Assembly (NCBI GenBank): GCA_963932145.1
Contig: OZ010616.1
Span: 49,644,053 to 49,708,052, forward strand
Source: Acanthosepion lycidas
Lineage: Eukaryota > Mollusca > Cephalopoda > Sepiida > Sepiidae
DNA length: 64,000 nt
Direction: 5' to 3'
The position numbers and the translations under genes are program-made. A model generated the notes under the pieces. That model was not told the origin of the DNA and did no database searches. It saw nothing but the letters and a program-made list of their open reading frames with translations. This document shows, piece after piece, positions 1 to 12,000 of the stretch. Each line of letters opens with the position of its first letter. Positions within the stretch are counted from its first letter, which is position 1.

Positions 1-20
1 ATATATATATATATATATAT
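1..20. repeat. (AT)n microsatellite at the window edge
   Basis: Pure AT dinucleotide repeat continuing beyond the left edge. Confidence 0.95.
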
Positions 21-300
21 GTATGTATTAAACAAAACATTTACAAAGCACATGGATAGTTAACATTGTGTTTGTGTGTGAACATTTGTGTTTGTTCTTT
101 GGTGAATGTTCGTATTTGGAAAAAGTTCGTAAGAATTCGTACGTACGTGAATGCGTGAAATATTATTTAACGTCTGACCGTCATGGTCGAGACGATAATT
201 CTCTGGGACTACATTTTGCAGCAAGAATAGAGAAAAAAGAGAAAAGGGCAAACTCGTGTTTGCTATTTATAGATAATGTAATCACGTAGCAGGCTCACAG
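21..300 (-). mobile_element. possible partial LTR related to the 2.71-kb insertion
   Basis: The bases from about 21 to 140 resemble 2815-2900: GTATGTATTAA, then the phrase AAGCACATGGA and a GT-rich run, with CGTACGTACGTG in both. On the minus strand a TATA-like CTATAAATA near 265 matches the one at about 3068 in the other copy. It is probably a diverged LTR of the same family, with edges not resolved. Confidence 0.4.
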
Positions 301-2189
301 TGCCTTGGCGGGAAACTTGACTTAGTCACGCGCTGGAAAAATATATTGTGCGTGGGTGGATTGCAACGCCCACTTGTGTGTTTATTGACCAATTAGAAAC
401 TGATATTTCCTGAAAATATTTACTAAGCTGAGAAGGCTCTTGTGATTCGCTTCTCCCAAAAGTGCACAAAATCGACTACATGAAAATATAGCGATTATAA
501 AATTGTCGCATAGCTGCGATTTATAAATTGTCCATTACACAGTAGTGTTGATTTATTATCCAATTAATGCTTTTTGTTGTATAAATTGAATTTGCGTAAG
601 TATGCATGTATGTCTGTGATGATGATGCTCATTACAGAAATCATTCACCAACAATATGCTTTCAACAAGCGAAAAACTTTTGTGAAGGTACAATACAACG
701 CCTTTCAAAAAAGGTTCACTTACTTATTTAAAGCTGGAAACTGAGAAGGTTCATCAGAGTTACTGGGACTTTAACAAATTTGTTCTCAAGAGGAACCACA
801 ATAATATCGAAATAAATATCATTATTCTTTTTAAAACAACAGTCAATAATAGTAAATTTCGGAAATTTTACACTTTTCTTCTCTGGTTTCTTTTAGCTAC
901 TTTTTTTCTTTTTTTTCTTCTAACTTCTTTCATAAGAAAGAACCTAATTCATATACTGGTGACAGACAAATTTCTTTCTTATTTAAGAAATTTTTCATTG
1001 GCTTGAGACCGGCGAAATCCTCCTGATTTTTTCAGCCAACTCGACTCCTTAACTTACACAAAGGCTCCAGACTCGAGTCCCAAATTTTAATTTGCGTATG
1101 AGGAAGGTTCATTGGCTAAATCATTTTTGCCAATCGTCTGATTTTCTTTAATTATTTTAAAACCCTTCTTTTAAAAGGAAGTGTAAACAAACCTAGTATA
1201 AGTATATTTTATTTTTATTTTCATATTTTTATTAATCATTTATTTAATTTACATTTTTATATAAATTTTTATATTCTCCACTCAAGAAAAAGAGCAATAA
1301 ACAAACCTATTTTATTATTTTATATTCACCTTTTACATTACTTTCTTATAATTTTTTTTAATAAAATCATTGCTTTTTCTTATTACTTTACGTTTTGTTA
1401 CTATATCAATGATTTCAATTAATGACCCGCTACAGTATCTTTTTACTTATTTTTTAAATGAATTAATTATTTTCTCTATGGCGTTATTTCTTTTTACCCA
1501 CAAACGGAAGTTATGATGATTTGAATTTAAATCTTTATGACTTTTCTTTCATTGCTTTCTTTTGCTATGATTATTTTTTCTATTCACTAAAATTACTAGG
1601 AGAGGGCAAGGAAAGAAAATAACTACCGTATACTTGAGTAGTGCAAGTTTTTATAATCAGTTTTTTATACACAAAAAATAGAGGGTCGCACTCTACACAG
1701 GTAAATTTTATCTCGAGGGGTTAAAATTCATGCAAAAATTTCAGAGATCGTACTTGACTTTGAGTATATACGGCAATAAAGACTGCTGCTGCAAAAAAAA
1801 TACTACTGTTTTATTCATTGAAAAAATATTTTAAACAACTGTATGCATCTTCTTAAAGGTTGAAAAATATAGTTGTATTTTCATTATCGCACATAAGATT
1901 AAAATTACTTAGATTTTTGCCTGTATTTTTCTAAGGTCAGCACCAAATTCAAAACTGGATAAGTGAACAGGAAAAAACACTATCTTTTCCAAGATGCTGT
2001 GAAAATTCATGGATATTAAAGAACAGGGTGTTGTGACATTATTCATCGGCTACTAAAATATTACTACCCATGGTGACGAAAGGTAATGAACTCAAGTATA
2101 TTGCTATATAACATATTTAAGTTTTGACTACTTTTGTTTATCATGTTGGATGGTGCTGCTCTGTTTGATGTTTTGATGGTTGAACGAAG
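301..2189. other. no recognisable gene
   Basis: This is AT-rich sequence with poly-T and poly-A runs. No domain, splice-bounded exon, TIR pair or tandem array was seen. Confidence 0.5.
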
Positions 2190-2956
2190 TCATTTACTTC
2201 TTTTATGTGCCGTGTCCCTTCAGGACCTTAGGCGATCATGGCCCTCCACATCCTCCTGTCCCTTGTTACTCTTAGTAAGTTTTGTCTTTTTGTTATCCCT
2301 CCCAGACCCTGTTCTCCATCCACTTGTTCAAGCCTATTAAGTATTCCACGCATTGCTTTCCCCTGTTCCTCTTTCTCTCTATCTGTCCTGTGAGTATCAG
2401 ATTTTCTAAGCCCTCCTTCCTCATTACGTATCCCAGAAATTTTAGCTGCCTCTTCCTGATGTTAAGTATAAGTTTCCTCTTTGTTTACTTTCTCTCCAAA
2501 ACCTTGTCGTTGGTCAGATGTTTGGCCAATGGTATCGTTTGCATCCTTCTGTAGAACCAGATTTCGGTTGCTTCGAGTCTCTTCGTCATCTTCGAGGAGA
2601 TTGTCCAACATTCCAACAACCCTTTCGTGTCTCTTAGTCTTAGTACTCTGCTTAGTTTTTAGAATACGTCTGAAGTGGACCGTGGCGGTGAAGATATAAA
2701 GAACACACGTGGGTTAAAATTTCCTACTAGCTGGCCCAGCTCCATGAGAATGTTGGACTTTAATTAAGTCCAAAGAAAACAAACAAGACCGATAATTATA
2801 TACAAACAAATATATGTATTAACAAAAGGTTACAAGCACATGGACAGTTACATTGAGTTTGTGTGGTGTGTGTGTATTGTGGTGAGTGTTCGTACGTACG
2901 TGTATTGTTCTTAGCGTGTTCCCAGAATTTGGGAAACGCTGTATCTGTGAGAGCTC

Positions 2957-3007
2957 ACATATGCGAGGTGGTATAAGGCCCAAGGCCTTATACCACCTCG
3001 CATATGT
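2957..3007. repeat. perfect 24-bp inverted repeat, 3-base loop
   Basis: The arms 2957-2980 and 2984-3007 are exact reverse complements around CAA. The right arm runs straight into the telomere-like repeats. Confidence 0.95.
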
Positions 3008-3025
3008 AACCCTAACCCTAACCCT
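3008..3025. repeat. interstitial telomere-like repeat, (AACCCT)x3
   Basis: Three exact copies of AACCCT (TTAGGG on the other strand) lie directly after the hairpin, inside the LTR-like insertion. Confidence 0.9.
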
Positions 3026-4689
3026 GCCGAAAAAAGAGATCGAGGCAAAGGGTCACCCAGTATTTATAGCCAGGGGAGAGAGACCCCTGGTGAAGGGTTA
3101 AGGAACTAAAGGAGGAGCTAACTCCGACACGTCTTTGGCCATCCCAATGTCTTCGGATTTCAGTGCTGCACTTCCCAGATATTTACATTTCTGTATCTGC
3201 TTGATTTTAGTATATCTGACCTACAATTTTTGCTGATGACCATGCATCTTATCTTCTTGTAGTTTATGCTTAGTCCCTTCTTGCTCTCCTTCACTACCTT
3301 CTCTAGCAGGTTTTGTAGTTTTATTTCCATGTCTGCTATCAGCACTGTGTCATCTGCATATCTTATGTTCTTAAAATTGTGGCCACTAATGATGAATCCA
3401 GGTATGATTTCTAGGTCTCTCAAAATCGCTTTGCTGTATAGGTTGAATAAGTCCGGTGAGAAGACACATCCTTATCTTGCACTGCTTTCTATTTTTGTAT
3501 ATCTGCTGAACTCATGTTTTATCTGTATGCAGGCAGTTTGCTATCAGTAGAGATTCTTGATTATTCTAATGTCTTTCCCGAATATGTTAATTTTGCTGAG
3601 CAGTTCTAACAGATCTTTGTAGCGTAGTTTGTCGAACGCCTTTGTGTAGTCTTTTTGCATTTGTATTGCTCTTTCTGATAACATTCTGATTATAAATATC
3701 GTGTTCCTGGTTCCAGTGTCTTTGATGAACCCGCACTGTTCTTATACTATCACTGGCCTGATTCTGCTGCATGCTCTATTCATCAGAATTTAGATGATGA
3801 GTTTGTTATGTGGCTAATTAGGCTGGTTGTTCGGTAGAGTTTACATTCGTTTGCGCCTGGTTTCTTTGGCAGTGCTATGAAAATAAATCTACTTAGGTCT
3901 TCCAGTATATCCCCACCGTTGTAGATTCCATTTATTATTTTTGTAATTTTGTCTATGCCGAAATCGTCTAAGGCTGCCAGCATCTCTATTACAATTCCGT
4001 TTGGCCTTGCCCCTTTGTTTTTATTCAGTGCAGCTTCCACTTCGGTTTTAGTATTTCCGACTCATCGGTATTTTTGTGTATTTTCGATGTTCTCTTTTGT
4101 AGTGGAAGAGTTATCCAATATATTTATTCCAGCACTGAAGAATTTTTTCTTTCTCTAATATGAACGTTCCTTGGATTTTATGCAGCCTGTTGCTGAACAT
4201 ATCTTCTGTCCTTCAGTATCTGTCTATATATCTGAGATGAGGTATTATGTACACTATTTACATTATTCGGACTATTGTCCTCATCTTTGTCGCCATATTA
4301 ATTACGTTTCTGTCGTTGTACGCTCCGGTTTTCTTCAGGTGATTGGAATGTCGAACTGAACCCTTTATTTCGCTTACTAGGGTAGACTGTTCTAGTTTCA
4401 CATGCCATATCTAATGGATGTCAGTTATCTCCTGTTAATTCCCCTCTCAAAGTTCTCCACCGCCTTAACCAGGTATTGAACTCACACAGTGACAGGACCC
4501 AAAGAGTGTCCTGTTAGCTTCCTTATTTTTTATGCATATCTCCTATATCTGTCATACTCATTCTCTCTAATTTCTGAATATCTTTCGGTGAGCCATTCTT
4601 CTTTAGCCTACCTGCATTTGTTCCTTATTTCATTGTGTGGATTTCTGTATTCTGTTCCATGTCTTGGCATTTACAACTAATCCCTTTAG

Positions 4690-5080
4690 GGACAAAGGGG
4701 AAGCTTTATGTTCCAGGTGACAGCAATCGAAAGATCCTTCGCATGTCCAAAACGAAGAACAAAACATCGTCGAGCAAATTTGAATACACTTTATTAACAA
4801 CCACTAATTAAAAGCAATAATGTGTTATTAGGAGGGTTAAAGAGAGTTTGTAAAAAGTCTAAACAAATAAAGTACGGAAAAAAAAAACAAATGTTCATGT
4901 ATGTACGGATGTTTGAGTCAGTGCGTAGTATATGTAGGTGCCAAAATATACGCATATATATGAATAAGAGTAACTCTCGTAGAAAGTTCCTTTTCCTGTG
5001 GTTGACGTAGTTGGATGCTCGGACAAGTATTTTATTCCACTGAATGTCCTGACTATTACAAATAAGTTATTAAACAAGAA
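4690..5080 (-). mobile_element. possible LTR fragment
   Basis: Non-coding sequence between the LINE and the PLE. It has a TACACTTTATTAACAA segment, which gives AATAAAG on the minus strand, plus CGTAC-type motifs like the LTRs at 0.02 and 2.71 kb. The edges and target duplication were not found. Confidence 0.25.
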
Positions 5081-5109
5081 TACAACGTACAAAAGTTAAG
5101 TCCATTACG

Positions 5110-6150
5110 AAAAAAATGTTCTACTCTGAATTAAAAAAAACATTTAAACAAACTTTCATTAATAATGACTTTCTTAATTACATTGTTGATGAACAAATTA
5201 GACAAACCATTAGAAATACTAACATAAATCAAAAAGAACATAATACTTCCTCAAATAACCCTAAGCATCTCAACCTATTATACCGTAATCAAATGCATTC
5301 TAACTATAAACAAAATGAAAAAGTCATAAAAAATTTCATAAGTACTAATATATTCCCCACTGATCCCAATAAAAAAAAATAAAAATAATTATATATTATA
5401 CTAATTTTAACGCAACCAACTTAATCATACACAATAACTCTCCTCCGTCAACTAGTGTTTTGGAAAATACCAACATTGTATATAAGTTCAAATGTCCTTT
5501 GGGAAATTGTATCTTTCACAAAAAAGTAAGTACTTATGCTGGCCCACAACATTATCAAGATGTCTTGCACTTCATTTGTCGGATACAAGTTCTATTGCAC
5601 AACATCTTATAACACATTCCTGTCCACCATCACAATACAGAAAAATACTTGTTGAAAACACCAATATCCTACACCACAAAATAATAGACAAAATCTTCAA
5701 ATACTCAAGTCCCTCTATATCAAAATTAACACTCAACAAAATTTATTACGAGTGTAGCAGCAGCGTGTTGAAGTGCATATAGCAAACATTTAATGTCATT
5801 TTGCATTTCTATCAATTTCCAGTCAGCTTCCTTATATTGCAAAGCTTCTTTTACAAAAAAATTCATAGTTACAACGGATAAATTTAAAATAATTATAAGA
5901 AAGTACGTTTTTAAAAATCAGCATCACAACAAAATGCAGATGTTATCACATTTACAATAAGTTTGTCTTTTTAATTTACCCCTGAGGATGATCTTGGAGG
6001 AGATCAAAATTACTTGGGTAGGAAAAAACTATGATGCCTTCCTTGATGAATTTCATGTTAATATCTAGAAACCAGAAAGGAACAGTATAAAAATAGATAT
6101 AATATGTCAATATTATTCAATAAAACATGTTTAAATCAAGATATACTACC
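5110..6150 (+). mobile_element. Penelope-like element, RT-EN linker, GIY-YIG endonuclease and 3' tail
   Basis: This is the 3' part of a Penelope-like retroelement. The frame at 5116-5382 matches the linker after the reverse transcriptase (HSNYKQNEKVIKNFIST, PTDPNKKK). After shifts, 5390-5500 continues with IVYKFKCPLGNC, which is the entry to the GIY-YIG domain. The frame at 5515-5781 gives TTLSRCLALHLSDTSSIAQH and ends SSVLKCI. Two or more frame changes and loss of the YIG residues make it dead. The tail carries a hammerhead-like motif at 5982-6009 and ends at the compound microsatellite. Confidence 0.75.
5982..6009 (+). ncRNA. hammerhead-like motif in PLE tail (degenerate)
   Basis: CTGAGGA, one extra T, a GATCT/AGATC stem, then AAAA in place of GAAA. 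This arrangement recurs in the other PLE tails of the window. It is unlikely to be active. Confidence 0.35.
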
Positions 6151-6152
6151 AC

Positions 6153-6154
<2 letters not shown>

Positions 6155-6244
<90 letters not shown>
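6155..6244. repeat. compound microsatellite (TA)n(TG)n(TA)n
   Basis: Three dinucleotide blocks sit directly between two PLE tails that point toward each other. Confidence 0.95.
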
Positions 6245-6480
6245 GTACAAGTAATCAATCCATTGGTATATAATCCAGGTGGATCCTAGTAATATTAATT
6301 ATTAAAACTGGTCCACAGAAAGCTTGATGTATTTGATAACAGAGCATATGTATTTTTTACAGCAAAAAACAAAAATTGCCTCAACATGGGGATAGTCTAT
6401 TTCAAGCCACTCTGTACACAACTATCATCAGCCCTTAAGTGACTGTCTTAGAGCATTGTTATAAATTTATTTTCAATGTT
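6245..6480 (-). mobile_element. Penelope-like 3' tail, minus strand
   Basis: On the minus strand this reads a PLE-type tail with CTGATGATAG, then GGCTTGAAATAG (motif 6400-6431), then AT-rich sequence into the microsatellite. No coding part remains. Confidence 0.5.
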
Positions 6481-7002
6481 AGTCCTCCTCCGGTAGATGT
6501 CTTGTTAATTGGTATCCATTTATCTTTTCAAGCCAAAGAGACACAAGCACACAATCTACACTCTTTTACCAAATACACTGGTTGTCCAGTTAAAGAGAGT
6601 CAACTGTCCACTTTGTAACTTATCCCACACACATGCATATATTCACAGCATTTTTGTGACATACTTTCTTCACTGACTGACTGTAATTTCTTGTTAAGTA
6701 AGAAATATCCCTTTCATCATCTTCAAAGATGAATTTGTTAAAATGAATTATTTCAACTGTTGCTGAAAGTACAACTTTTGGTTTCTCAATCTCTTGTTCA
6801 TGCATTGTTTGAATTTAATTTCAACCTTTTGTTTTCACTCATTTATCACAAGGTTATTTTTGTTGGTGGAAAATAGGTCAAAATTAAGTGATTGTCAACT
6901 ACACCAACGAATAGTGAAGATATGTGTATTACATACACAAATATGTAGCTTTTTTGTTACAGTGATCACAGTAGCATAGAAAAAATGATAGAGTGTTTAT
7001 AA
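6481..7002. other. no recognisable gene
   Basis: Unassigned non-coding sequence. It shows no coding frame or element ends. Confidence 0.4.
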
Positions 7003-7070
7003 AGATGTCTTTATTTGCTAGACATCATTACATGAGGTGGTTGACTCAGCAAATGGTGCTGGGAAGAGTT
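7003..7070 (-). repeat. LTR-like segment shared with 12.88 kb
   Basis: GTTTAT, then TGTCTTTATTTGC, and ACTCAGC/GAAAT-type text align at roughly three bases in four with 12876-12945. On the minus strand it holds AATAAAGACA, which looks like an LTR polyadenylation region. Confidence 0.35.
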
Positions 7071-8324
7071 CTCTAGACAGGGAAGATAACGTAATTGACT
7101 ACTCTCTTATCAATTTTTACTCTATTTATTTATTTTAGAGCATATTTAGTGAGGAAGAAAGAGAAAAGAGTTGGTGGGTAGTTCACTGACAGGTATTCAT
7201 TACCGCTGCATTCATCTCTGTAGCAAGCTGACTTTCAATTACTTCCGTCTGAGCATGTTTGTACGGTCTGTTTTTTGTCAGTGGGTTTTCTTATTTTGCT
7301 GTTTCACTCTCCTTTGTTATACTCTGCTTCAAATTAGGTTTCTTTCTGATTCACTCTACATGTCAGCCAGATGTGATTGCTAAGAAAGCAAAAATAAAAA
7401 TAAAAAGTCACCTTTATGCAAGGGCTCCAAGTATCACATCCAGCCCCCCCCCCCCAAAAAAAACAAGTCCACTCATAAAATATAAAATATAATATAAACA
7501 AGGCCAATCATGGAGGTTGCCACCAAAGAAAAGACATGAAAAAAGATGAGTTCATGAACCACTACATTTGCTTTTAAGATTGCCACTGATAAACAACTGG
7601 GACATTCATGGCAAATGGGCAAGCTTCATCTAATGAACCATTGGCCTCTCTCAACATCACCACCATGACCTTGGTCAACCAACCTGACACATGAATCAAA
7701 TCCAGGTCCTACCAACTCTATCCTTCCTTTAAGTAACCTTGCCTACAAAGAGACATTCCTCCCCTGGTAGTACTTGTTTCATTTGTTCTCCTGCACTACC
7801 ATATGCATGTTTATAAAAAGTCTCTTTAGGTAATGAGGGCTTCACAGTACCTACCTGCTGATGAAAATCTGCTAATGTCATTGGTCACTCTTCTGGAAAT
7901 AAGTGCATGCAGCGAGTGCTTTGATGTAGAAAACATCTGTTGTATCAATACTTGTAGCCATTGTTAGTCTTTACCAGACAGTTTAGCTACTTTTCCCAAT
8001 TCTCTTGCATTTGTTCTTGATATGGACATAATAATCACCTCTGTTGAGATTGTTCAGCTCTTTGCCCATATCATGTTGTTTCTGCTTCTTTTCCTACTTT
8101 TTCTATGTTTCTTCAGCTGAGTATAGATAATGTGGCCTAAGTTTGGACTTAAAACAAACAAATTAAACTGATTCAAATTATAGTGGACATAGAACATATT
8201 CTGTTAATTTGTTTCAGATAAAATAAAAACATCTTTTTAATGAAAATTATTAATAAGATACAATATCCCTACTGAGTAGATACCAACTTAAAATAAAATC
8301 CCATTAACTTTTTTTAAGGCAATT
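7071..8324. other. no recognisable gene
   Basis: Mixed-composition non-coding sequence with a poly-C/poly-A run near 7446. Short open frames here have no recognisable domain. Confidence 0.4.
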
Positions 8325-9050
8325 CACCCCGAGCAAGGTGGGAGTGTCACTATCATGCAAGGGGTTACAAGAGTAAAGAGTAAAGAGGCGTGTTTGAGGA
8401 AAGGATACAGAAAAAGACAGGGAACAAGCTCAGGGTGTCAGACATTGATTGACATTACACTTGAATATTTAAAGATTATAGTCATCAGAGAAGGAAGTAA
8501 GTGGAAGGGAGTTCCACAGATGGGAAGTGTGAGAGAAGAAGCTGTTTGAGTAGAAGAGACAGTTACATTTAACCATTTTGACAGTGAAAGAGTGGGACCA
8601 AAATGCCAGCCTGGGAGCATGTTTACATTCATGAAGTCCAGGAACCAGAGACAGTAGCTCATTGGAACAGTTGCCATGAAAATATTTGTAGAAGAGACAG
8701 AGGGAGGCCACAGCTCATCTGTAGGATAGCGATTGTAGACTAGAGGTCAGATCAGGACCTATCATCTTGCATATTCATCTCTGGATTTTGTCGAGGACCT
8801 CGAGATGTACAGCAGGAGCACCAAGCCATATATGACAGCAATATTCTATACAAGGATGGATGGTTGATTTATAGATTTGAAGAATGGACTCAAATGAGAA
8901 AAACTTTCTGGCACAACACATAGAGCCAACTTCCCTTGCGGTAGATGAAGCTATTGATTCAATGTATTTATTCCACCTCATGTTAGTGGACAGCGTGAGA
9001 CCAAGCAGATGCTCTCAAGGAGTTGGGAATCAGCCATTCTGATAGGAGGC
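8325..9050 (-). mobile_element. LINE 3' end (jockey/CR1-like RT C-terminus)
   Basis: Read on the minus strand, 8775-8981 encodes the C-terminal region of a LINE reverse transcriptase (YKSTIHPCIEYCCHIWLGAP, LEVLDKIQR). After a frame change, 8469-8711 continues with SLCLFYKYFHGNCSNELLSL and LWNSLPLTSFSDDYNL. The 3' end is near 8325 (CACCCCGAGCAAGGTGGG on the plus strand). A second copy lies at 61.6-62.1 kb. It is 5'-truncated and inactive. Confidence 0.8.
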
Positions 9051-12000
9051 AGGACTTATAATTTTCAGAGAAAGAAAAAAATTTATACAACATTTAAAAC
9101 ATCTGTCAAATTAACAATCTGCAAATTTGCAGATTTTAAGCATGTATAGTTTTCAAGTTATTAGTAATTTTATACTCTTTAAGTAACATACTTCATAATT
9201 AAACTAAGCATTTTTTTCTGTTCATATCCATTATGTGTCTACTATAACATTCATATTTTAGGTATGAAATCATATCAAGCATTTATTTTTCAGAACACCC
9301 ACATTGCTACCGAATTTGATGCAAGGTTGAGGTTTAAAGTGAGTTTAACGGCAATACCGTGGAAAATTTTCCCAAGCATCCTCAGTACACCCCCTTTTGG
9401 TGATGTCTCAGGTACTGGCAATAAACCCACCCCCTTCTGAAGGAGAGGTACTACTTAGCAGGAAGGCCACCTGGGGCTTGAGCATAATGTTTTTATACTT
9501 CACCAGTATGTGCCAGGTATGTATCAAGTGGCAGTCAGTGAGTGGAGTCTGTGTGATTGTCTAAATAGTAGAAGAATATAATAATCTGAATCAAAGTCAT
9601 TAAAAAATACTCCTGTCATTCTGTATCTGTGTCTTTCCTGCAGTTGTAAATTGTAAGACACCTCAATGATTTCTGGAATATAAAAATGTTGGATTTACAG
9701 TTTATCTGCTTTCTTCATTTCTTTTCCTTTTCCTTTCTGAATGAGTTGAATATTATTTTACAAGGCCAAAATTTTAATCTCTTAAATTTTTCACAAATTT
9801 TTGTGCTGGTTGGTATTTTAGTCTCTCTATCTCAGTGAGTTGCTGAGGTTGAGTAATCCTATTAGATTTTAGCCACATGTGAGTTTATCAATTTCAAAGA
9901 AGCCTACACACTGTGACCACATACCTTTTCACAATCCCATGATAAAATATTTTCTCTAACTTGTTACCACAGACTTACTAGCACCCTGTTGTTACAATAT
10001 ACAGTTCTTCTTACTGGTGATCTACATCACATAAGTGACACAGGTTTTGATATATTATTATTTCAGCAAACATATCTGACCTGAAGATTAGCTCCCTTGC
10101 TTTCCAAAGGTTTGTCTTGATATGTAACCAGCTAACAAAATGACATTACTACAATGTTTCTGCACCTTTACATAGAGATTGCAAATCTTTTTTAGGCTCC
10201 CCACAACATATCTGCAACATTGTAAATGTGTTGCCTTATAACAGTGCAAATATATTGCCTTGTAACATTACATTAATAAAAAATGGATAATAAATTTCTG
10301 GAAGATATTAAAATGTACATTCATCATCTAAATTAGTGATTCTCAATTTTTTTAAAATACAAAAAGAATTTTTATACCATCTACGCATATTGTACAATGT
10401 CAAAGAAACAATTTCTTGGAAATCTTTATCAGCTACGAATATGGTGTCAGGCTCACACCATTTATATGAATTGAGATGTACTTATGAAGAATTACATAAG
10501 GGAAAATAATTAACATGGTCTTTTATTACCACATCCTCCTCCACTCTTATATTTATTCATAAGGAATAAAGTCTTCTCAACAAGCTGGCATCTTGCAGGC
10601 CCTTTGGGATTGCTGGCTTGACTTATTGTTGGAAAATTTTCTCAAGATTCTGATGATGTCTCTGGACTGTCCAGTGAATTGTCTTTGGACATAGGGCTTC
10701 TGCCTTAAGTGCTTTTGTTTTCTTCAGCACGTGAGCTGTTCAGTTTTTGGAGAGTAGATGTTGATATCAGTATTAGTCCATTTCTAAGCTAGTGGACATG
10801 TGATAAAGGTTCAAAGTTTGATGGCTTAAGGTGGCCTATGTGAGAGGGTACAGTAAGCGTAGTTTCTTTGTCTTTGTAATATTCCAGGAATAGGTATTCC
10901 AAATTCATTTCCCTGAGTAGTTACAGGTTTAGATTCATTTCCCTTACCTGGACAGTATCTTGCCTCTTATCTGAATATTGAACTCATGAGTACTGAGGGT
11001 TCAACACTTTTAGTTCTACCTCATCCATTAAAGGACTGTGCTTACTGTGGCAGACATCACATTGCATAGTAATATTCTTATGGTGTATAAAGCCTTAAAG
11101 ATGATAATTTCCTAATGGCCAACCAAACACCCAAGATCAGCACCAATCAACTGTATTGTTTTCTAAATTATGCCATTATACTTTTTGGACTACCAATTAC
11201 CTTGAGGGTTTCAGACATTGTTCTATTTATGGTCACTCCCTTTTCACACAAGAATTGCTTAACATACTATGACATAAAACAGGTCTCATAGTCAGAGTGG
11301 TTGTATGTAAACAATCCCAAAACAACTCACCAATCTATGGCATGGGTTTCTCAACTGGCTTCATGACAGTGATTTGCATTTGTCTATCACTTCCTCCCAT
11401 TGTGGATGAACAGCCACACACACTGCTGGACATCACAACGATAACAACATCTAGCTAAAGTTGCCAAGTTTGTTCTCAAATACAACTTTAAATTTCTTGT
11501 CAGAAGCAATAATGTGATGAAAATTCCTTCATCAGATAGCTTTGTTCACTTGCTCGAAGACCAAGCAGGAACTTCTAGCAATCTTTGGCTTTGAAGATCA
11601 GGAATTCTACAGAGTATTTATGATTGTTACTGGGGTTCTTTGAGGAATCTTCAACATACTGTCAATGGTGTCGCCAGAATTTTATTTGATATAGAAGTGA
11701 CTCTATTTCATGGCTGCCAGTTGCATATCTTGCAAGGAGCATGTTAATGGTTGTTCAAGTGTCAATTTATAAAACAAATTAACAAACAACATGATGTACT
11801 TTGTGTCTTTGCCTTTTACATTTCCATTCAATCATATATCTTCTTGATCTGAGGTGGTTTTGAGATAATGCACACATGGTTGAGAGGTGTATTCTTTCTT
11901 GCCTTTCATTCAGTTATTGCTGCTTTTCTTTTTATAAATCCTTTGTTCTTTATTGGGACACTTGTTTCTTTTCATTGTAGACCTTACATGACTTGTCATA

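Larger units (their letters stand above)
2710..3126 (-). mobile_element. solo LTR-like insertion inside the LINE
   Basis: This is a 417-bp block bounded by the 5-bp direct repeat ACACG (2705-2709 and 3127-3131). Removing it and one repeat copy restores the LINE motif AKDVF across the join, which supports a real insertion. On the minus strand a TATA-like CTATAAATA lies near 3068, as in an LTR promoter. It begins TG on the plus strand, but the far end is CG rather than CA. No internal retroviral-type genes are present. It contains a perfect hairpin and telomere-like repeats. Confidence 0.6.
2190..4680 (-). mobile_element. decayed non-LTR retrotransposon (LINE, RTE-like) on the minus strand
   Basis: This is a reverse-transcriptase LINE remnant read right to left. 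The start of the RT domain lies at 3783-4040, with ARPNGIVIEML and FIALPKKPGANE. A shifted piece follows at 3587-3772. The catalytic motif RYADDTVLIAD is at about 3330-3360. Downstream of that come the C-terminal landmarks IGMAKDVF, interrupted by the LTR insertion, and then RLEATEIWFYRRM, with an end near 2190. Several frameshifts and stops make it inactive. It resembles the RTE-like or CFDP2-type families, but the exact clade is uncertain. A related upstream fragment occurs at 32.6-33.0 kb. Confidence 0.8.
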
